This document shows positions 1 through 12,985 of a stretch of 45,000 nucleotides of DNA, piece after piece (the stretch's first letter is position 1; each line of letters opens with the position of its first letter). This DNA comes from Paulinella micropora (lineage: Eukaryota > Cercozoa > Imbricatea > Euglyphida > Paulinellidae). The notes below the pieces were generated by a model. That model was not told the origin of the DNA. It made no database searches and worked only from the letters and a program-made list of their open reading frames with translations. Where the stretch lies: NCBI GenBank assembly GCA_019918135.1, contig WBZZ01002160.1, positions 1 through 45,000 on the forward strand, in the 5' to 3' direction. The translations under genes were made by a program, and so were the position numbers.

Positions 1-1043
1 CCAGGTAAATGTTTTGTTCAAGTGTTGTTCTTGTTGTTGTTGTTGTTGGTATGTCATGATGTATGTGTATGTATGTATATATCAATATGTATTAATATGT
101 TAGACTGCGTATGTGCATGCCTTCCTACTACCTACCTAATTAATTGCAACCTAGCAAGTAGCGAATGCCCCCCCCCCCCCCCGCGGCTTGGACATGTATG
201 AATACTAGTATTCAGGGTCCGGTTCTTTTCAAAGCTAAAGTTCGGCGGCTCCGACACGTATTAATACTACTCAGTACTATCATAGTTAGTGTCAGGTTTC
301 TGTTCTAAAATTCTTCACCTACACAGCAATATATTAATATAAGCTCAGTGTTAATGTAAGCTCAGGTTGCTTCAAAGTGCGTAATTCCAGCTTCCTTTTC
401 ATAATACACTGCCCTTTCTTCCTCCCTCCTCCAACCGTCCTTAGTTCACTCAAGAATCTTTTACAATCATGGTTTCCTGTTACAAACTTCGATATAGCAA
501 GAATATTAATATTAAATAACAATATTATTAATACTTCCTAACTCCGGCAAGATATTTTGATAGACATGAATTATATGTGATAACAGTTACATTTTCCACT
601 TAGATGATTAATAAAGTATAATTTACTATATACAATTATTAAATATTGTATATATTGTAATATTAATGAGGCGACTCATAACCAACAGTTTTTATTTTTA
701 TACTATTTTATTAATATTCACTGCGGAAAATGTTAGATCATATTTTACTAATATTAGTATTAACACATTTTTTCTCTTGCAGTAAATAACGAGTTTTTTC
801 TTCTGTATTATAATGATAACTTAAATATACATACTGACGAAAGAGGCGCGGAGGGAGTCGGGGGCAGGATACAACAGAATTCATTCTCACGCGCGCTACA
901 ACACACCCCTGCCCCCCTCCTCCCTTCCGCGCGTCCGCCTGCGAAAAAACTATTAATATTTCTGAATTTCTGGTTTCTGATTTTACAGAAAATGCTGATG
1001 TATTAATAGCACTGATTGCAGTGGTGTGCTACAGCACACTAAG
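1..1043. other. AT-rich intergenic DNA, no gene seen
   Basis: No open frame with coding character is visible here. The stretch is AT-rich and unusually full of the palindromic word TATTAATA and close relatives such as AATATTAAT. It also holds short runs of C (171-182) and GTT/TTG triplets near 30-48. The segment 840-940 is more GC-rich and resembles the GC-rich part of the satellite unit that follows. Confidence 0.6.
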
Positions 1044-1334
1044 ATATTACTAGGTACATTCAAGCGTCAAACTCATCAATCATCGAATTTGATTTAAGGG
1101 TCAGATTTCAGATTAGCGGTCAGATTTTAGATTAGTGGTCAGAATTCCGAGTCAAATTAGTTCAACTTAACGTTAACATTTCGCAAATTATGCAGATTTT
1201 GCGGACGGATATAGCAGTCAAATTGAACTAATTTGAATTCTGACTACTAATCTGAAATCTGGCCGCTAATCTGAAATCTTGCCCTTAACTTCAAATTCTA
1301 TGACTGAGTTTGACACTTGAATGTACCAGTAATA
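1044..1334. repeat. Fold-back inverted repeat (MITE-like palindrome)
   Basis: The left arm begins ATATTACTAGGTACATTCAA and the right arm, read on the other strand, begins TATTACTGGTACATTCAAG. The arms stay collinear for about 115-120 bases with scattered mismatches, around a spacer of roughly 40 bases. Inside each arm a word like TCAGATTTCAGATTAGCGG is partly duplicated. The layout suits a fold-back or MITE-type non-autonomous element, but no transposase or clear target-site duplication is visible. Confidence 0.65.
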
Positions 1335-1599
1335 GGAAAAAAAACTTCATTGTTTCGTTTTCTCGCGGCGTGCTTACCCCCTTGCAGCTGTAGCACGCCG
1401 CCCGCAGCGCGTCCAGCATATCTGGCGACAATCAGAAATCCATCATTCAGAACCTCCTGCAACCATTTGCAAAATCAGAAATCAGAAATTCCGAATTGTT
1501 TTTTTCTTTATTCTCTTTGTCAGAGGGACGGACGGACAGGCTGGATGAAGGGTGCATGGGAATTTTTTTTATGTTCTCTCGCGAGTTCCCCCCTCCCCC

Positions 1600-2081
1600 C
1601 CCCCCTTCCCCACTCCGCCTCGTTCACCCTTCCTCTCGCCATCCCTCGTCCAACACTCTCCCCGCCCGGCCGTTCAAAAACCAATATAGCAAACAGTACT
1701 CGCCAGAGAGTGCTGCAGTGTCACTCCGCGCTCACTCACTCGCTCACTCGCTCACTCACCGCCCCACTCACCTACTCGCTCACTCACTTGCTCTCACCTA
1801 CTCACTCACTCACTCGCTCACTCCTTCACTCACTCCTGCATTCGCTCACTTGCTCACTTACTTAAATCACTTATTCACTCACTCAACCACTCATTCACTT
1901 ATTCACTCACTTACTCACTTGCTCACTTACTCGCAGAAATCATAAAGTCAGAACTCTGTTTTCTTCTGTTTTTGCAGGCGGACGGGAGGAAGGGGGGGGG
2001 GGGGGGGGCACTCGCGCCCGCACACACACACACACACACATACACATACACACATACACATACACACATACATACATACTT

Positions 2082-2118
<37 letters not shown>

Positions 2119-4436
2119 GGGCAGGGGACAAAACATTTTGTTTCTTCCTTCTCGCGCGCGTTGGCCCCCTCCCTTCTGCGCGAAAAAAAAAACTATTTCC
2201 AAATCAGGAAAAATTTTCGCTCTCTCGCGCGCTTCCCCCTCGCAGCTGTAGCACAACCCCTGCAGCCCGTGCAGCATGTCTTTGCCAAATCAGAATCAGC
2301 AAGTTGGAACTCTGTTTCTTTTTTTCCTGACGGACGGGCGGAACGGGTGGGGGGGGGGGAGAAGGAGGGGGCAGGGGAAACTTGTTTTGTTCTTTGGCGC
2401 GCTTCCTTCTTGCTGCAACCCGTGCAGCATGCCTTTGCAAAATCAGAAATGAAAAATTCGGAACTCTGTGTTTTTTCTTTTTGTTCCGGACGGACGTACG
2501 GGAAGGGGGCATAGGTAAAAAATTTGCTTCATTCTCGAGCTCGCTCCCCCCTCTCTCCCGCCCTCCATCAGGCCGGGGGGGGGGGGGGGAAACCGATTTC
2601 CGAGTTTCTAATTTCTAATTTTGCAAACAACATGCTGCTGTAGCACGAGTTGCAGGCAGAGCCGCGAGCCCGCTCGCCAGAAATCTTTTTTGGCTCTACC
2701 CCCACCCCTCTGCCTCGTACAAGCTCCCTCTCGCCCATCCCTCGTCCAACATTCTCGCGCCAGACACAAACTAACCTAGCTAACAGCCAGAGTGGGGTAT
2801 GGTGCCACCCGCCGCTTATCACTCGCTCGCTCACTCACTCGCTCACCCACTCACTCACCTGCTCACTCACTCACCTGCTCACATATTTGCTCACTCACTC
2901 ACGCATTCATTCACCCACTCACTTGCTCACTCACTCACTAACCACTCACTTGCTCACTCACTCACGTACTCGCAGAAATCAACATTTGGAACTCTGTTTT
3001 TTTTTTCCGGACGGACGGCAGAGGTGTGTGTGTGTGGTGGGGGGGGGGGGGGGGGGAGGAAGGGAGGGTGCAGGGGACCAATTTTTTTTTTTTGTTTATT
3101 CATTCTCGCGCGCTTTGCCCCCCTCCCTTCCGCGCGTCCGTCTAGGGAAAAAAAAAAAAAAAAAAAATCAAATTTCTGGGATTTTGCATTCCCCGGACGG
3201 ACGGGCGGAAAGGGGGGAGAGGGCTGAAAACTTTTTCTGTTCTCGCGCGCTTCCTTCTTGCAGCTGTAGTACACCCCCTGCAACCCGGGCAGCATGTCTT
3301 GCAAAATCAGAAATCAGAAATTCGGAACTCTGTTCCCCAACCCCCCCCCCCCCCCCCCCCGCCCCTTTTTTTTTCGGACAGACGGACGGGAGGGGGGCGG
3401 AGGGAGGGGGGCATGGACTTTTTTGTTTCATTCTCGAGCGCGCTTTCCCACCCCCCCCCCCCCCCCCCCCCTCCCCGCCCGTCCATCAGGCAGTGAAAAA
3501 AAACCGATTCCCGGATTTCTGGCTTCTGATTTGCAAGCAACATGCTGCTGTAGCACGAATTGCAGGGGGTGCTACAGCCGCGATCCCCCTCGCCAGAAAT
3601 CTTTTTCGCTCTCCCCCCGAACCCTCCGCCTCGTACACGCTCCCTCTCGCCAATCCCTTGTCCAACACTCTCGCCGTCCGCCAACCTAGCTAAACAGCCA
3701 GAGGCCGCTTACTCACTCGCTCACCTACTCGCTCACCTACTCGCTCACTCACTCGCTCACCTACTCACTCACCTGCTCACTCACTCACACATTCACTCAC
3801 TCGCTCACTCACTCACTCACTTGCTGACTCATTAACTCACTCACTAACTCATTCACTCATTCACTCACTCACTCACTTGCTCACTCACACACTTGCTCGC
3901 TCACTTGCTCACTCACGTACTCGCAGAAATCAGAAATTCGGAACTCCGTTTTTTTTCTTTCGGACGGACGGCGGAAGGGAGGGGGAGGGCGGGGCGGAGG
4001 GAGGGGGCAGGGGACAAATGAAGTTGTTTCTTCATGGTCGCGCGCGTTGCCCCACTACCTTCCGCGCGGGAAAAACATTCAGCATTTCTGATTTCTGATT
4101 TTGCAAATCACGTGCTGTAGCACGGGTTGCAGGGGTTGTGCTACAGCAGTATGCTAAGAAAAAAAATTATTCGTTCTCTCGCGCGCTTCCCCCTTGCAGC
4201 TGTAGCAACCCCCCTGCAGCCCATGCAGCATGTCCTTGCCAAATCAGAAACGAGAAATTCGGAACTCTCCTTTTGTTTTCTTTTTTTCCGGACGGACGGA
4301 GGCAAAGGGGGGCGTGAGAGGGAGGGGCCAGGGTAATTTTTTTTTTTGTTCTCTCGCGCGCTTCCTGCTTGCAGCTTTTGCATAACCCCTGCAACCCGTG
4401 CAGCAATCCTTGCAAAATCAGAAACCAGACATTCGG

Positions 4437-4472
<36 letters not shown>

Positions 4473-4560
4473 CCCGGACGGATGGACTGGGGCCCCCTCC
4501 CTCTCGCCCGTCAGTCCGGGAAAGAAAAAACCAATTTCTGACTTTCTGATTTCTGATTAA
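1600..4560. repeat. Tandem satellite-like unit, about three copies of 0.9-1.1 kb
   Basis: Three successive units begin near 1,615, 2,710 and 3,625 with a segment containing CCTCGT, CCTCTCGCC and TCGTCCAACA. Each runs into a CTCA tetranucleotide block (about 1,725-1,930, 2,815-2,970 and 3,705-3,925). Next comes a segment reading CAGAAATTCGGAACTCTG, then poly-T, then CGGACGGACGG, a G-run, a CTCGCGCGC word, and a segment with GCAGCTGTAGCAC and GCAGCATGTC. Shorter sub-repeats of the last segments recur at 2,220-2,520, 3,240-3,430 and 4,180-4,480. The long open frames here are proline-, serine- or leucine-rich products of low-complexity DNA, and I call no gene. Confidence 0.7.
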
Positions 4561-4814
4561 AAGGTTGCAGGGGCGCTACAGAAGAAAGTGCTGCCGGATT
4601 TTCTTTTTTTTCGTTTTGGCGCACCTTCCTGCTGGAGCTTGTCCTAAGGCTCCTTGTCTGTGCTATTGCTACTCTACATGTTTCCATCTTCTTGGCAGTG
4701 CTTTCTCTTTCCTCCTTGCTTCTTCCTTCTTCGATTCCTTCCTCTGCCTTCTTCCTTCTTCCTCCTTCCTTCTTCCTTCCTGCTTCCTCCCTCCTTCTTC
4801 CTCCCTCCTCCCTC

Positions 4815-5665
4815 CGCAGCGGTTTACTCTCTATCATCCCCCGTTGACCGAAGACACGGAGCCAAATGAATGATTGTCGGCGTTGCTGGGATCCCTTGTG
4901 GGCAATACTAGTAGTCTGGCACCTTGCAAAAGCCTACCAAAGGACGTGCGAAACTATTTGGAGCGTTAATACAAACACCAACACACCAACACACGCCCAC
5001 GCACACACACACACACACATACACACATAGGTACATAATACGTGCATACAAATACTTAATAAACACAAACACACGAACACACACATAATACATATACACA
5101 TACACACACAAAGACAAACACAAAGAAACATACCAAACGCACATGCACACACTCACGCTCACACACAGACTCACACACATACAAACATACACACAAAATA
5201 CATGCATACAAACATAATACATACATGCACACATAAACACACACAAACACACACACACACTCGCGCCCGCACACACACACACACACACACACACACGCAT
5301 AGACATACACATACATACTTGCATACATACATGCTTACATACATACACACACACACAAAGATCAACACACACATAGACGCACACCCTCGCCCCCACACAG
5401 ACATATACACACAAACTACATACATATGTACATGCATGACATACATAACATACATGTATGTGTTATGACATATGTATGTACATACATACATAGACACAAA
5501 CACAAACACAAACACACACTCACGCACACACAGACACAAACACCAAATACGCAGATACACACTCACGCACTACATACATACATACAAGACATACATGCAA
5601 GACATACATTCTGGTGTTATTGTTATGTTATGTCTATACTTAATTCCATACAGTATTTCTTTTGT
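4815..5665. repeat. Composite repeat with CA core, copy 1
   Basis: A conserved head (about 4,815-4,972) reads GACACGGAGCCAAA, then GCTGGGATCCC, then TCTGGCACCTTGCA, and ends TTAATACAAACACCAACACA. It leads into about 650 bases of CA/TACA-rich simple repeat. A conserved tail follows (GACATACATTCTGGTGTTAT near 5,602, then a word like TACAGTATTT). The same head-core-tail order recurs at 6,572-7,660, so this is a repeat unit and not just a microsatellite. Cysteine/valine-only open frames across it are spurious. Confidence 0.6.
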
Positions 5666-5967
5666 ATGTATATGATGAATGTTGGCGAGAACTTTGGGGT
5701 GGAAGAATAAGAATCCTAGTGACTCTTGTGGGCACTGGGTCTGGCACTTAGACGAGGCCTAACAAAGCAACAATACGATAAATACTTTTGGAAAGGTGCA
5801 GAAAGGTGAATGGAAAAAAATTGTTGTGCAATTTTCGGCTGATTATCCGGGTGCTCAAGGTCAGACCTGGTGGCTGGCCTGGTCAGACCTGGTGGCTGGC
5901 CTGGCTGGCCTCGCTGGCGGGCGGGGAAAATTTGTTCCTTCAGGAAGCAAAAAACCTGCTTCTTATA

Positions 5968-6083
5968 ATCTTGTCTACATGTGGATCTTCTGATTTCTCA
6001 TTACAAGTTTAATACTAATAGAGAAGTATTTTGTTTTAGTTGTTCTTGCCTAGAGCAATCAAGGTTGTTCTAAGTAAACAAGT
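5968..6083. repeat. Left arm of inverted repeat around composite copy 2
   Basis: The segment running from CTTGTCTACATG through TCATTACAAGTTTAA to GTTGTTCTAAGTAAACAA is matched in inverted orientation and the same order at 8,022-8,155. The two arms enclose about 2 kb that includes composite copy 2. Confidence 0.55.
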
Positions 6084-6099
6084 CTGACGAAGTCGCGGT

Positions 6100-6385
6100 G
6101 AAATATAAGAAATCAGACATTCAGAAACTTATCATGAGAACCAGATGTACATAGTACGTAGAATATGAGATCGGACCTGTTTCTATATTGAATATGGTGT
6201 AAATATGAACGTACATTAGTTGTGAGCAGATATGTGTTTAGCAGTGTTTTGAAAGAGGAAATAGCGTTAGTGTCTTGAGTATGGCTCTCTCTCCTGTGCC
6301 TCTAATGTCGCTTTTGATTTCTCAAACGTATAGATTTCACTTCGCAATAGTAAAATATGTTATTAAAGCTCCATATTTACATAGG
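6100..6385. repeat. Direct repeat, copy 1 (second copy at 8,165-8,460)
   Basis: Shared words in the same order include GTGAGCAGAT, GTGTTTAGCAGT, GAAAGAGGAAATAGCGTTAG, ATGGCTCTCTCTCC and TACATAGGTA. Both copies lead directly into a CA-rich tract. A related segment is seen in inverted orientation at about 14,425-14,600. No coding capacity is apparent. Confidence 0.6.
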
Positions 6386-6571
6386 TATACACATACACAC
6401 AGACTGACACACATAATAGTACATACGTACACATGCACACAAATACCAACACAACACACCATGCCCACACACACACACACACACACACACAAGTCACACA
6501 CACACACAGACTGACACACATAATAGTACATACGTACACATGCAAACAAATACCCACACATGCCCACACAG

Positions 6572-6784
6572 TCTCCGCAGCTGTTTACTCTCTCTCTCTC
6601 TCTCTATCTCTCTCTCGCTTTCTTTCTCATCCCCCGTGACCGAAAACACGGAGCCAAACGAATGATCGTTGGGGTTGCTGGGATCCCTGGTGCACTGGTC
6701 TGGCACCTTGCAACCTACCAAAGGAAAATGTAAACTACTTGGAGCGTTAATACAAACACCAACACACCAACGCACGCCCACACC

Positions 6785-6829
<45 letters not shown>

Positions 6830-7011
6830 CTACACACATAAACAGGCACATAACACGAACATACATTCAAATACATAAACACAAACACACCAAACACATA
6901 CATCATACATACATACATACATACACACAAAGACAAACACGAGGAAACACAATCACATTCACGCACACACTCACGGTCACGCACACAGACACATACACAC
7001 CAACACACATA

Positions 7012-7042
<31 letters not shown>

Positions 7043-7660
7043 AAGACAAACACGAGGAAACACACCATCACACACACGCACACACTCACGCTCACGCACA
7101 CAGACACACATACACACCAACACACATAATACATACATACAAACATACACAAACACAAACACAAACACACACGCACACACACACAAAGCGCGCGCCCGCA
7201 CACGCACACACACCATGATACGAACACCAACACACAAACACACAAACATACATGCCCACACGCGCTACACACACACACACACAGACGTACGCAAAGACAT
7301 ATACACATGCACACATACACGCACACCCTCGCCCGTACACGCATACAGACACACAATACATACATACATGTGTACATACATAACATGCATGCATAACAGA
7401 CATACACACATAATGCATACATACTTACATACACGCACAAACACAAACACACATTAGACTCACATTCACGCATACACAGACACAAAAACAAACACACACA
7501 CACACACACACACACTCTCTCTCTCTCTCTCTCACTACATACATACATACAAGACATACTGCAAGACATGTATGCAAGACATGCATGCAAGACATACATT
7601 CTGGTGTTATTGTTATGCATATACTTAATTGTATACAGTATTTATTTCTCTTGTGTGTTT
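6572..7660. repeat. Composite repeat with CA core, copy 2
   Basis: This copy has the same head as copy 1 (GCAGC, GTTTACTCTCT, then GAAAACACGGAGCCAAACGA, then GCTGGGATCCCTGGT), a CA/TACA core of about 800 bases, and the same tail (ACATTCTGGTGTTATTGTTA near 7,597). A CT run interrupts the head at 6,586-6,617 and a second CT run lies at 7,515-7,532. Confidence 0.6.
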
Positions 7661-8459
7661 AGGTTTTTTGTGGCTTGCTCTGTCGTAGCTATATTGAGAG
7701 TTGTGACTGTTGTTGGTTTTACAGCTGGGCGCGATGCCCAGGTATATTTTCTGACCTTACCATGAGCCCCCTCCCTCTCTCCCTCTCACTTTCTCTCCCA
7801 ACACACCTGCTGCCTACTTGTTGCAATATAATATAGAGAAGTTCACTTTTTTTGAATGTCATGTTTCTTTTTTGTGGTGCTGAGCTGTAGTGGCTCCGTG
7901 TTTTTGGCCACTTTGGGGCTGATTCATTGGCCGGTTACCAGGTTAGGTAGGATCTGGTGGCAATTTGTTCTGAAACTTTCTTATCGGAGAAGCATCCAAA
8001 ACCATGATGAACATATAAGATTGTTTACTTAGAACAACGTTGATTATTACAGGCAAGACACCTAAAACAAAGTACTGCTGTGTAAATTAACACTGTTAAC
8101 CGTGGTAGTCGTAACTTAAACTTGTAATGAGGAATCAGAAGATGTGCATGTAGACAAGACTATAAGAAACTTGTAAATATGAGAAATGAGAAGATGTACA
8201 TGTAGAAAAGACTGAAAAGAACATCAGATCGGATCTATAACTATATTGATTATGGTGAACATTTATTATTTGTGAGCAGATGGGTGTTTAGCAGTTTTTT
8301 GAAAGAGGAAATAGCGTTAGTGCCTTGAGGATGGCTCTCTCTCCAGTTGTGTTTCTGATTTCGCTTTTGATTTCTCTTTTTTCAAACGCATTTATTTCTC
8401 TTTGCAATAGTAGAATTTGTAATGGTGCAATATGTAATTAAAATCCATACTTACATAGG
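7661..8459. other. Non-coding spacer with repeat arms
   Basis: No gene is visible. The segment holds the right arm of the inverted repeat (8,022-8,155), which pairs with 5,968-6,083, and the second copy of the direct repeat (about 8,165-8,460). Both lie just before another CA-rich tract at 8,460-8,705. Confidence 0.55.
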
Positions 8460-8705
8460 TACAGATACACAAGTACTCACACACAGACAGACACATAAAT
8501 AGTACATACATACACATGCACAAAAATACCAACACACACACACACACATACACACAAACACGCTCGCACACACAAAAGCACCAACACACGCACTCACGCC
8601 CACGCACACACACACACACACATACATACACCCACAATACATACATGCAATACGTGCGTCTAATGCATCATACATACATACAAAGTCATACATACATACA
8701 TACAG
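8460..8705. repeat. CA/TACA-rich simple repeat
   Basis: A CA dinucleotide tract with interspersed TACA words follows the direct-repeat segment, as at 6,380-6,565. No protein-coding signal is seen. Confidence 0.8.
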
Positions 8706-8904
8706 GTAGGGGAGGAGAGAGACTGAGTGAATTTGTGTAGAGAGACTGAGAGAGGGAGGGAGGGAGGAGCATCGCGGCCTGGCTGGAAAACCAGCAACAA
8801 TCACAAACGTCAATATAAATAACCACCGAGCAAGAACAAAAAACCTGATTATATAAGATAAATACCCCTCACTCTCTCTCTCTCGCTTTTTGTTTGAGAG
8901 AGAG

Positions 8905-9681
<777 letters not shown>

Positions 9682-9699
9682 CCTACTCCTTCCCCGCTC

Positions 9700-10200
9700 A
9701 CACACACACATTCACTCAGTCTCTCTCCTCCCCTACCACCTCACCCTCTCTCTCTTTCTTTCTTGTTTTCACCCTTGCATTCCTCTCTCTTTCTCTCTTT
9801 CTCTCTCTCTCTCTCTGTCTTGTTTTTTGTTTGAGAGAGAGAAAGGAGAAAGGAGGCAGAAGGGAGGGGGGGGGGCCAATGAAGGGGGTTTTGCTTGGGA
9901 TGACCAAGGGAAGGTACACCGCCGCCTGTCTCTCTTTGTATCTCTGTCTTTCTGTCTCTTTTATCAGACTGACGAGGGGAGTGTGATATGGACTGGTTGG
10001 GAGAGGGAAAAAACAAAGACAGGGCGGGGTTGGGGGGGGGGGGGGGCAAGAGAAGATGCGGGGCAGGCCGAAAGCAAAAAGAGCGAGGGGGGGACAGGAG
10101 TCGGGAGGGAATGGGGGAGGAATGGGACAAAGAAAATGATTGACCAGGATGAAAAGAAGATTTTTTCTTTTAGCGAAGCGGGTGGCCAGCGGCACGTAAA
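9700..10200. other. Low-complexity CT/GA-rich DNA
   Basis: CT-rich blocks (about 9,715-9,820) are followed by GA- and G-rich sequence. Open frames on both strands here (for example 244 residues on the minus strand) consist of Arg/Glu/Lys or Pro/Ser runs with no domain, so I call no gene. Confidence 0.5.
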
Positions 10201-11560
10201 AATTCGACCTTGCTAATTCACGTATGATTCGGTAAACTTTTTTTGCGCGTAAATTTGCAGGGTCAGCGGTTCCACGAAATTTTTCTTCGCTCGTCGTGGG
10301 ATTTTGTTCTTTCTTTTCCTCCTCGAAGTTCCCCGGGGGGGGGGGGGGAGAGGCATCTGATCGGGAAATTCTTTTGTTGCCCTCCCCCCCAAAAAAAAAA
10401 TCGAGGAACAATTTTTTCTGCCCCCCCCCCCCCCGCCCGGCCTTCCCCAAAACATCAAGTAACCATTTTTGTCTGCCCCCCCCCGGGGGGGGGCCTTCCC
10501 CGGAAATCAGCGGGGAAATAATTTTTTGGCGGCCGAGGGTCTGAATTTTTTTACGCCCCCCCCCTCCCCTCCCTCCCCCCCCCCCCCCCCTTCCCCTCGG
10601 GGAATGGGAGAATTTGGGGGTCTGAATTTTTTGCGCCCCCCCCCCCCCCTCCCCCCCTCCCCCCGGCCTTCACCCAACTTCGGGGGAAAACTTCCTTGGC
10701 GGCCGATGAGAATGTTTTGTTCTATCTGAAAAACCCAACGCACGCAAGATTCGGTAAAATTCCTTTCGCGCGAGATAGTTATGCACGGATAGGGCGCTAA
10801 ATTCGACTTTTTCGCTCCCCCCTGACACCACCCCCCCCCCCCCCGCCCCCCGGGCCCTCCTCCAAAAATCAAGGAACAAATTTTTCTGCCCCCCCGCCCC
10901 CCCCCGGGCCCTCCACCAAAAATCAAGGAACAAATCTTTCTGCCCCCCCCCCCCCCCGGCCCTCCCCAAAAAATCAAGGAGAAAATTTTGGAGGCCGAGG
11001 ACGAACATTTTTTTTTTCTTCTATGGTCGGGGTCACAGGTGGCGCGTGAAAAATCCAAACATCCCAATCCACGCAAGATTCGGTTGAATTCCTTCACGCC
11101 AAACAGTCCGTTGCGCACGACCAGCTCGCCTAAGTCGCCGGGTCAGCGGCCAAACGATATTTTCTTCTTCGCTCTTCGTGATTGTTTTCCCCTTACACCA
11201 TCTCCCCCCCACCCCTCGGGAAATGGGAGAATTCGGGGGTCTGAGTTTTTTCGGCCCCCCCCCCCCCCCCCAACCCCCAACGGCCTTCCCCCGAAAATCG
11301 GGGAAACAAATTTTTCTCTCCCTCCCCCCCCCCCCCCCCTTCCCTCCCCCCGGCCTTCGCCCAACTTCGGGGGAAAACTTCCTTGGCGGCCGACGAGAAT
11401 TTTTTGTTCTATCTGAAAAACCCAACGCACGCAAGATTCGGTAAATTCCTTTCGCGCGAAATAGTTCTGCAAGGATAGGGCGCTGAATTCGACGGGTTAG
11501 CGACCAAACAATTTCTTGCGCTCGTGGTGGTTTTTTTTCCTCTCTGCTACCATTCGCCTT
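10200..11560. repeat. Poly-C punctuated repeat modules
   Basis: Blocks of 8-20 C residues separate short modules such as AAAAATCAAGGAACAAAT and TTCGGGGGAAAACTTCCTTG. A module of about 134 bases is present twice and nearly identical (10,677-10,810 and 11,362-11,495); both contain CACGCAAGATTCGGTAAA and GATAGGGCGCT. Degenerate further copies lie near 10,200-10,270 and 11,050-11,100. Related C-run modules recur at 15,050-15,560. No gene is supported. Confidence 0.65.
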
Positions 11561-11675
11561 AGTCAAATGTGGCAATATTAGCAGTACTTTGTTTGTAATA
11601 ATTACTTCTGTCATATTTAAGCGAACAAGTGGGTGCATCCTGACTCGCGCTGGAGCGACGATTTTATTTTTTGAT

Positions 11676-12063
11676 AACATAACTAAGTCACTTCCAGATA
11701 AGATTTTACCTCCGTACCTTGACGTATCGATAGAGCATGTCTTGAAATATTAATATCCAACTTATTTCAGTATTACCACGTTAAGAAATGATGATTTTAT
11801 TCAGTTTGAAAAACACTGCCACATTTGTGGCAATGACTAGGATCCTCGCGTTCAACTGGCACCTATTTTTGATATATAACATAACTAAGTCACTTCCCGA
11901 TAACTTGAGATTTTTACCTCCGTACCTTGACGTATCGATATTAATAGACTTCACTGAGCATGTCTTGAAATATTAATATCAAGCTTATTTCAGTATTATT
12001 ACGTTGAGAAACGATGATCATGTTTTATTCCGTTTCAAAAACACTGCCACAATTGTGGCAATG
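11676..12063. repeat. Diverged tandem duplication, two copies
   Basis: Copy 1 (about 11,676-11,840) and copy 2 (about 11,874-12,063) share CATAACTAAGTCACTTCC, TACCTCCGTACCTTGACG, GCATGTCTTGAAATATTAAT and AAAACACTGCCACA in the same order. Small insertions in copy 2 introduce extra TATTAAT words. The surrounding DNA to 12,420 is AT-rich and without genes. Confidence 0.7.
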
Positions 12064-12419
12064 ATCCACAAATGTGGCGCTCGCCCGGTTAAGGGCTAAA
12101 GTTATTACCTACCCTGGTTCTCAATATTAATACAAGTTACCGTTGAATTGCACTAATTTGACTCATGATTCTGATTGTCAATGTGAATTCGATTGTTGAC
12201 TTTGACACTTAATATCCTAAGCTGTATTAGTAATACTTCCTGGCTCCGGCAACAAATTTTCATAACATGATTACTTTCCAGAGCATTTTCCACTTGACAG
12301 TGATCAACCTCAAAAATTTATTTAAAATATCTTTGCTTTTCACTGAAATTTTTTAACTACCTCATTCTTTGACGTCATTTTTATCAAGATCTCCTGGAAC
12401 TCTGTTGTTTCTTCTTTCT

Positions 12420-12954
12420 TTTCTTTCGGACGGACGGACCGGGGGGGGGGGGGGGGGGGGGGGGGGGCGGGGTGCTACAGCCGACTAACCAACTTACCTG
12501 CATGCTGCGTCTCGTCTTGTGCCACTGGTAGTCGTGGTCTCCGACGTCAGCCATAGCCTAAATTGAGTAGCGCGAGGGACAGGGCGCGAACCATACGACG
12601 GAAGGAGTAGCTGTAGCGGGGTATTTGCAAAGCCTGGCACAGTTGACAAACAAAATTAAGAACAATACACTGTGGCAGAACATGTTTTTTTCTTCAGATA
12701 CTTGCAGTCCGCAGCGGCGTGAGTGTGCGCGCCAGAGGGAGAGGCACTAGCTCTGACGAGAGGCACTAGCGCTGACGGAAGATAGCACAAGCAGGAGGCA
12801 GGCACCATCGGCCGGCTGCTTGTCTGGCATGATCGGACTCATAGGCGCTACCGGCGGGTCGCTATCCAGGCATGTGGCACGAGGTAAGGAGCAGCACAGC
12901 TAGATGTGCACAAGGTAGGATAGCAGCAGAGCACAGCTGGACGCTCCTGCAGCC

Positions 12955-12960
<6 letters not shown>
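12420..12960. other. Non-coding spacer with long G run
   Basis: A truncated copy of the satellite sub-repeat (GGAACTCTG, then CGGACGGACGG and a 30-base-class G run ending at about 12,467) is followed by unique sequence of moderate GC. I see no convincing coding exon. Confidence 0.45.

Positions 12961-12985
<25 letters not shown>

Noticed and set aside
4908..8740. Cys/Val-rich and Thr/His-rich open frames
   Set aside because: They are products of CA and TACA repeats, with no complexity beyond the repeat.
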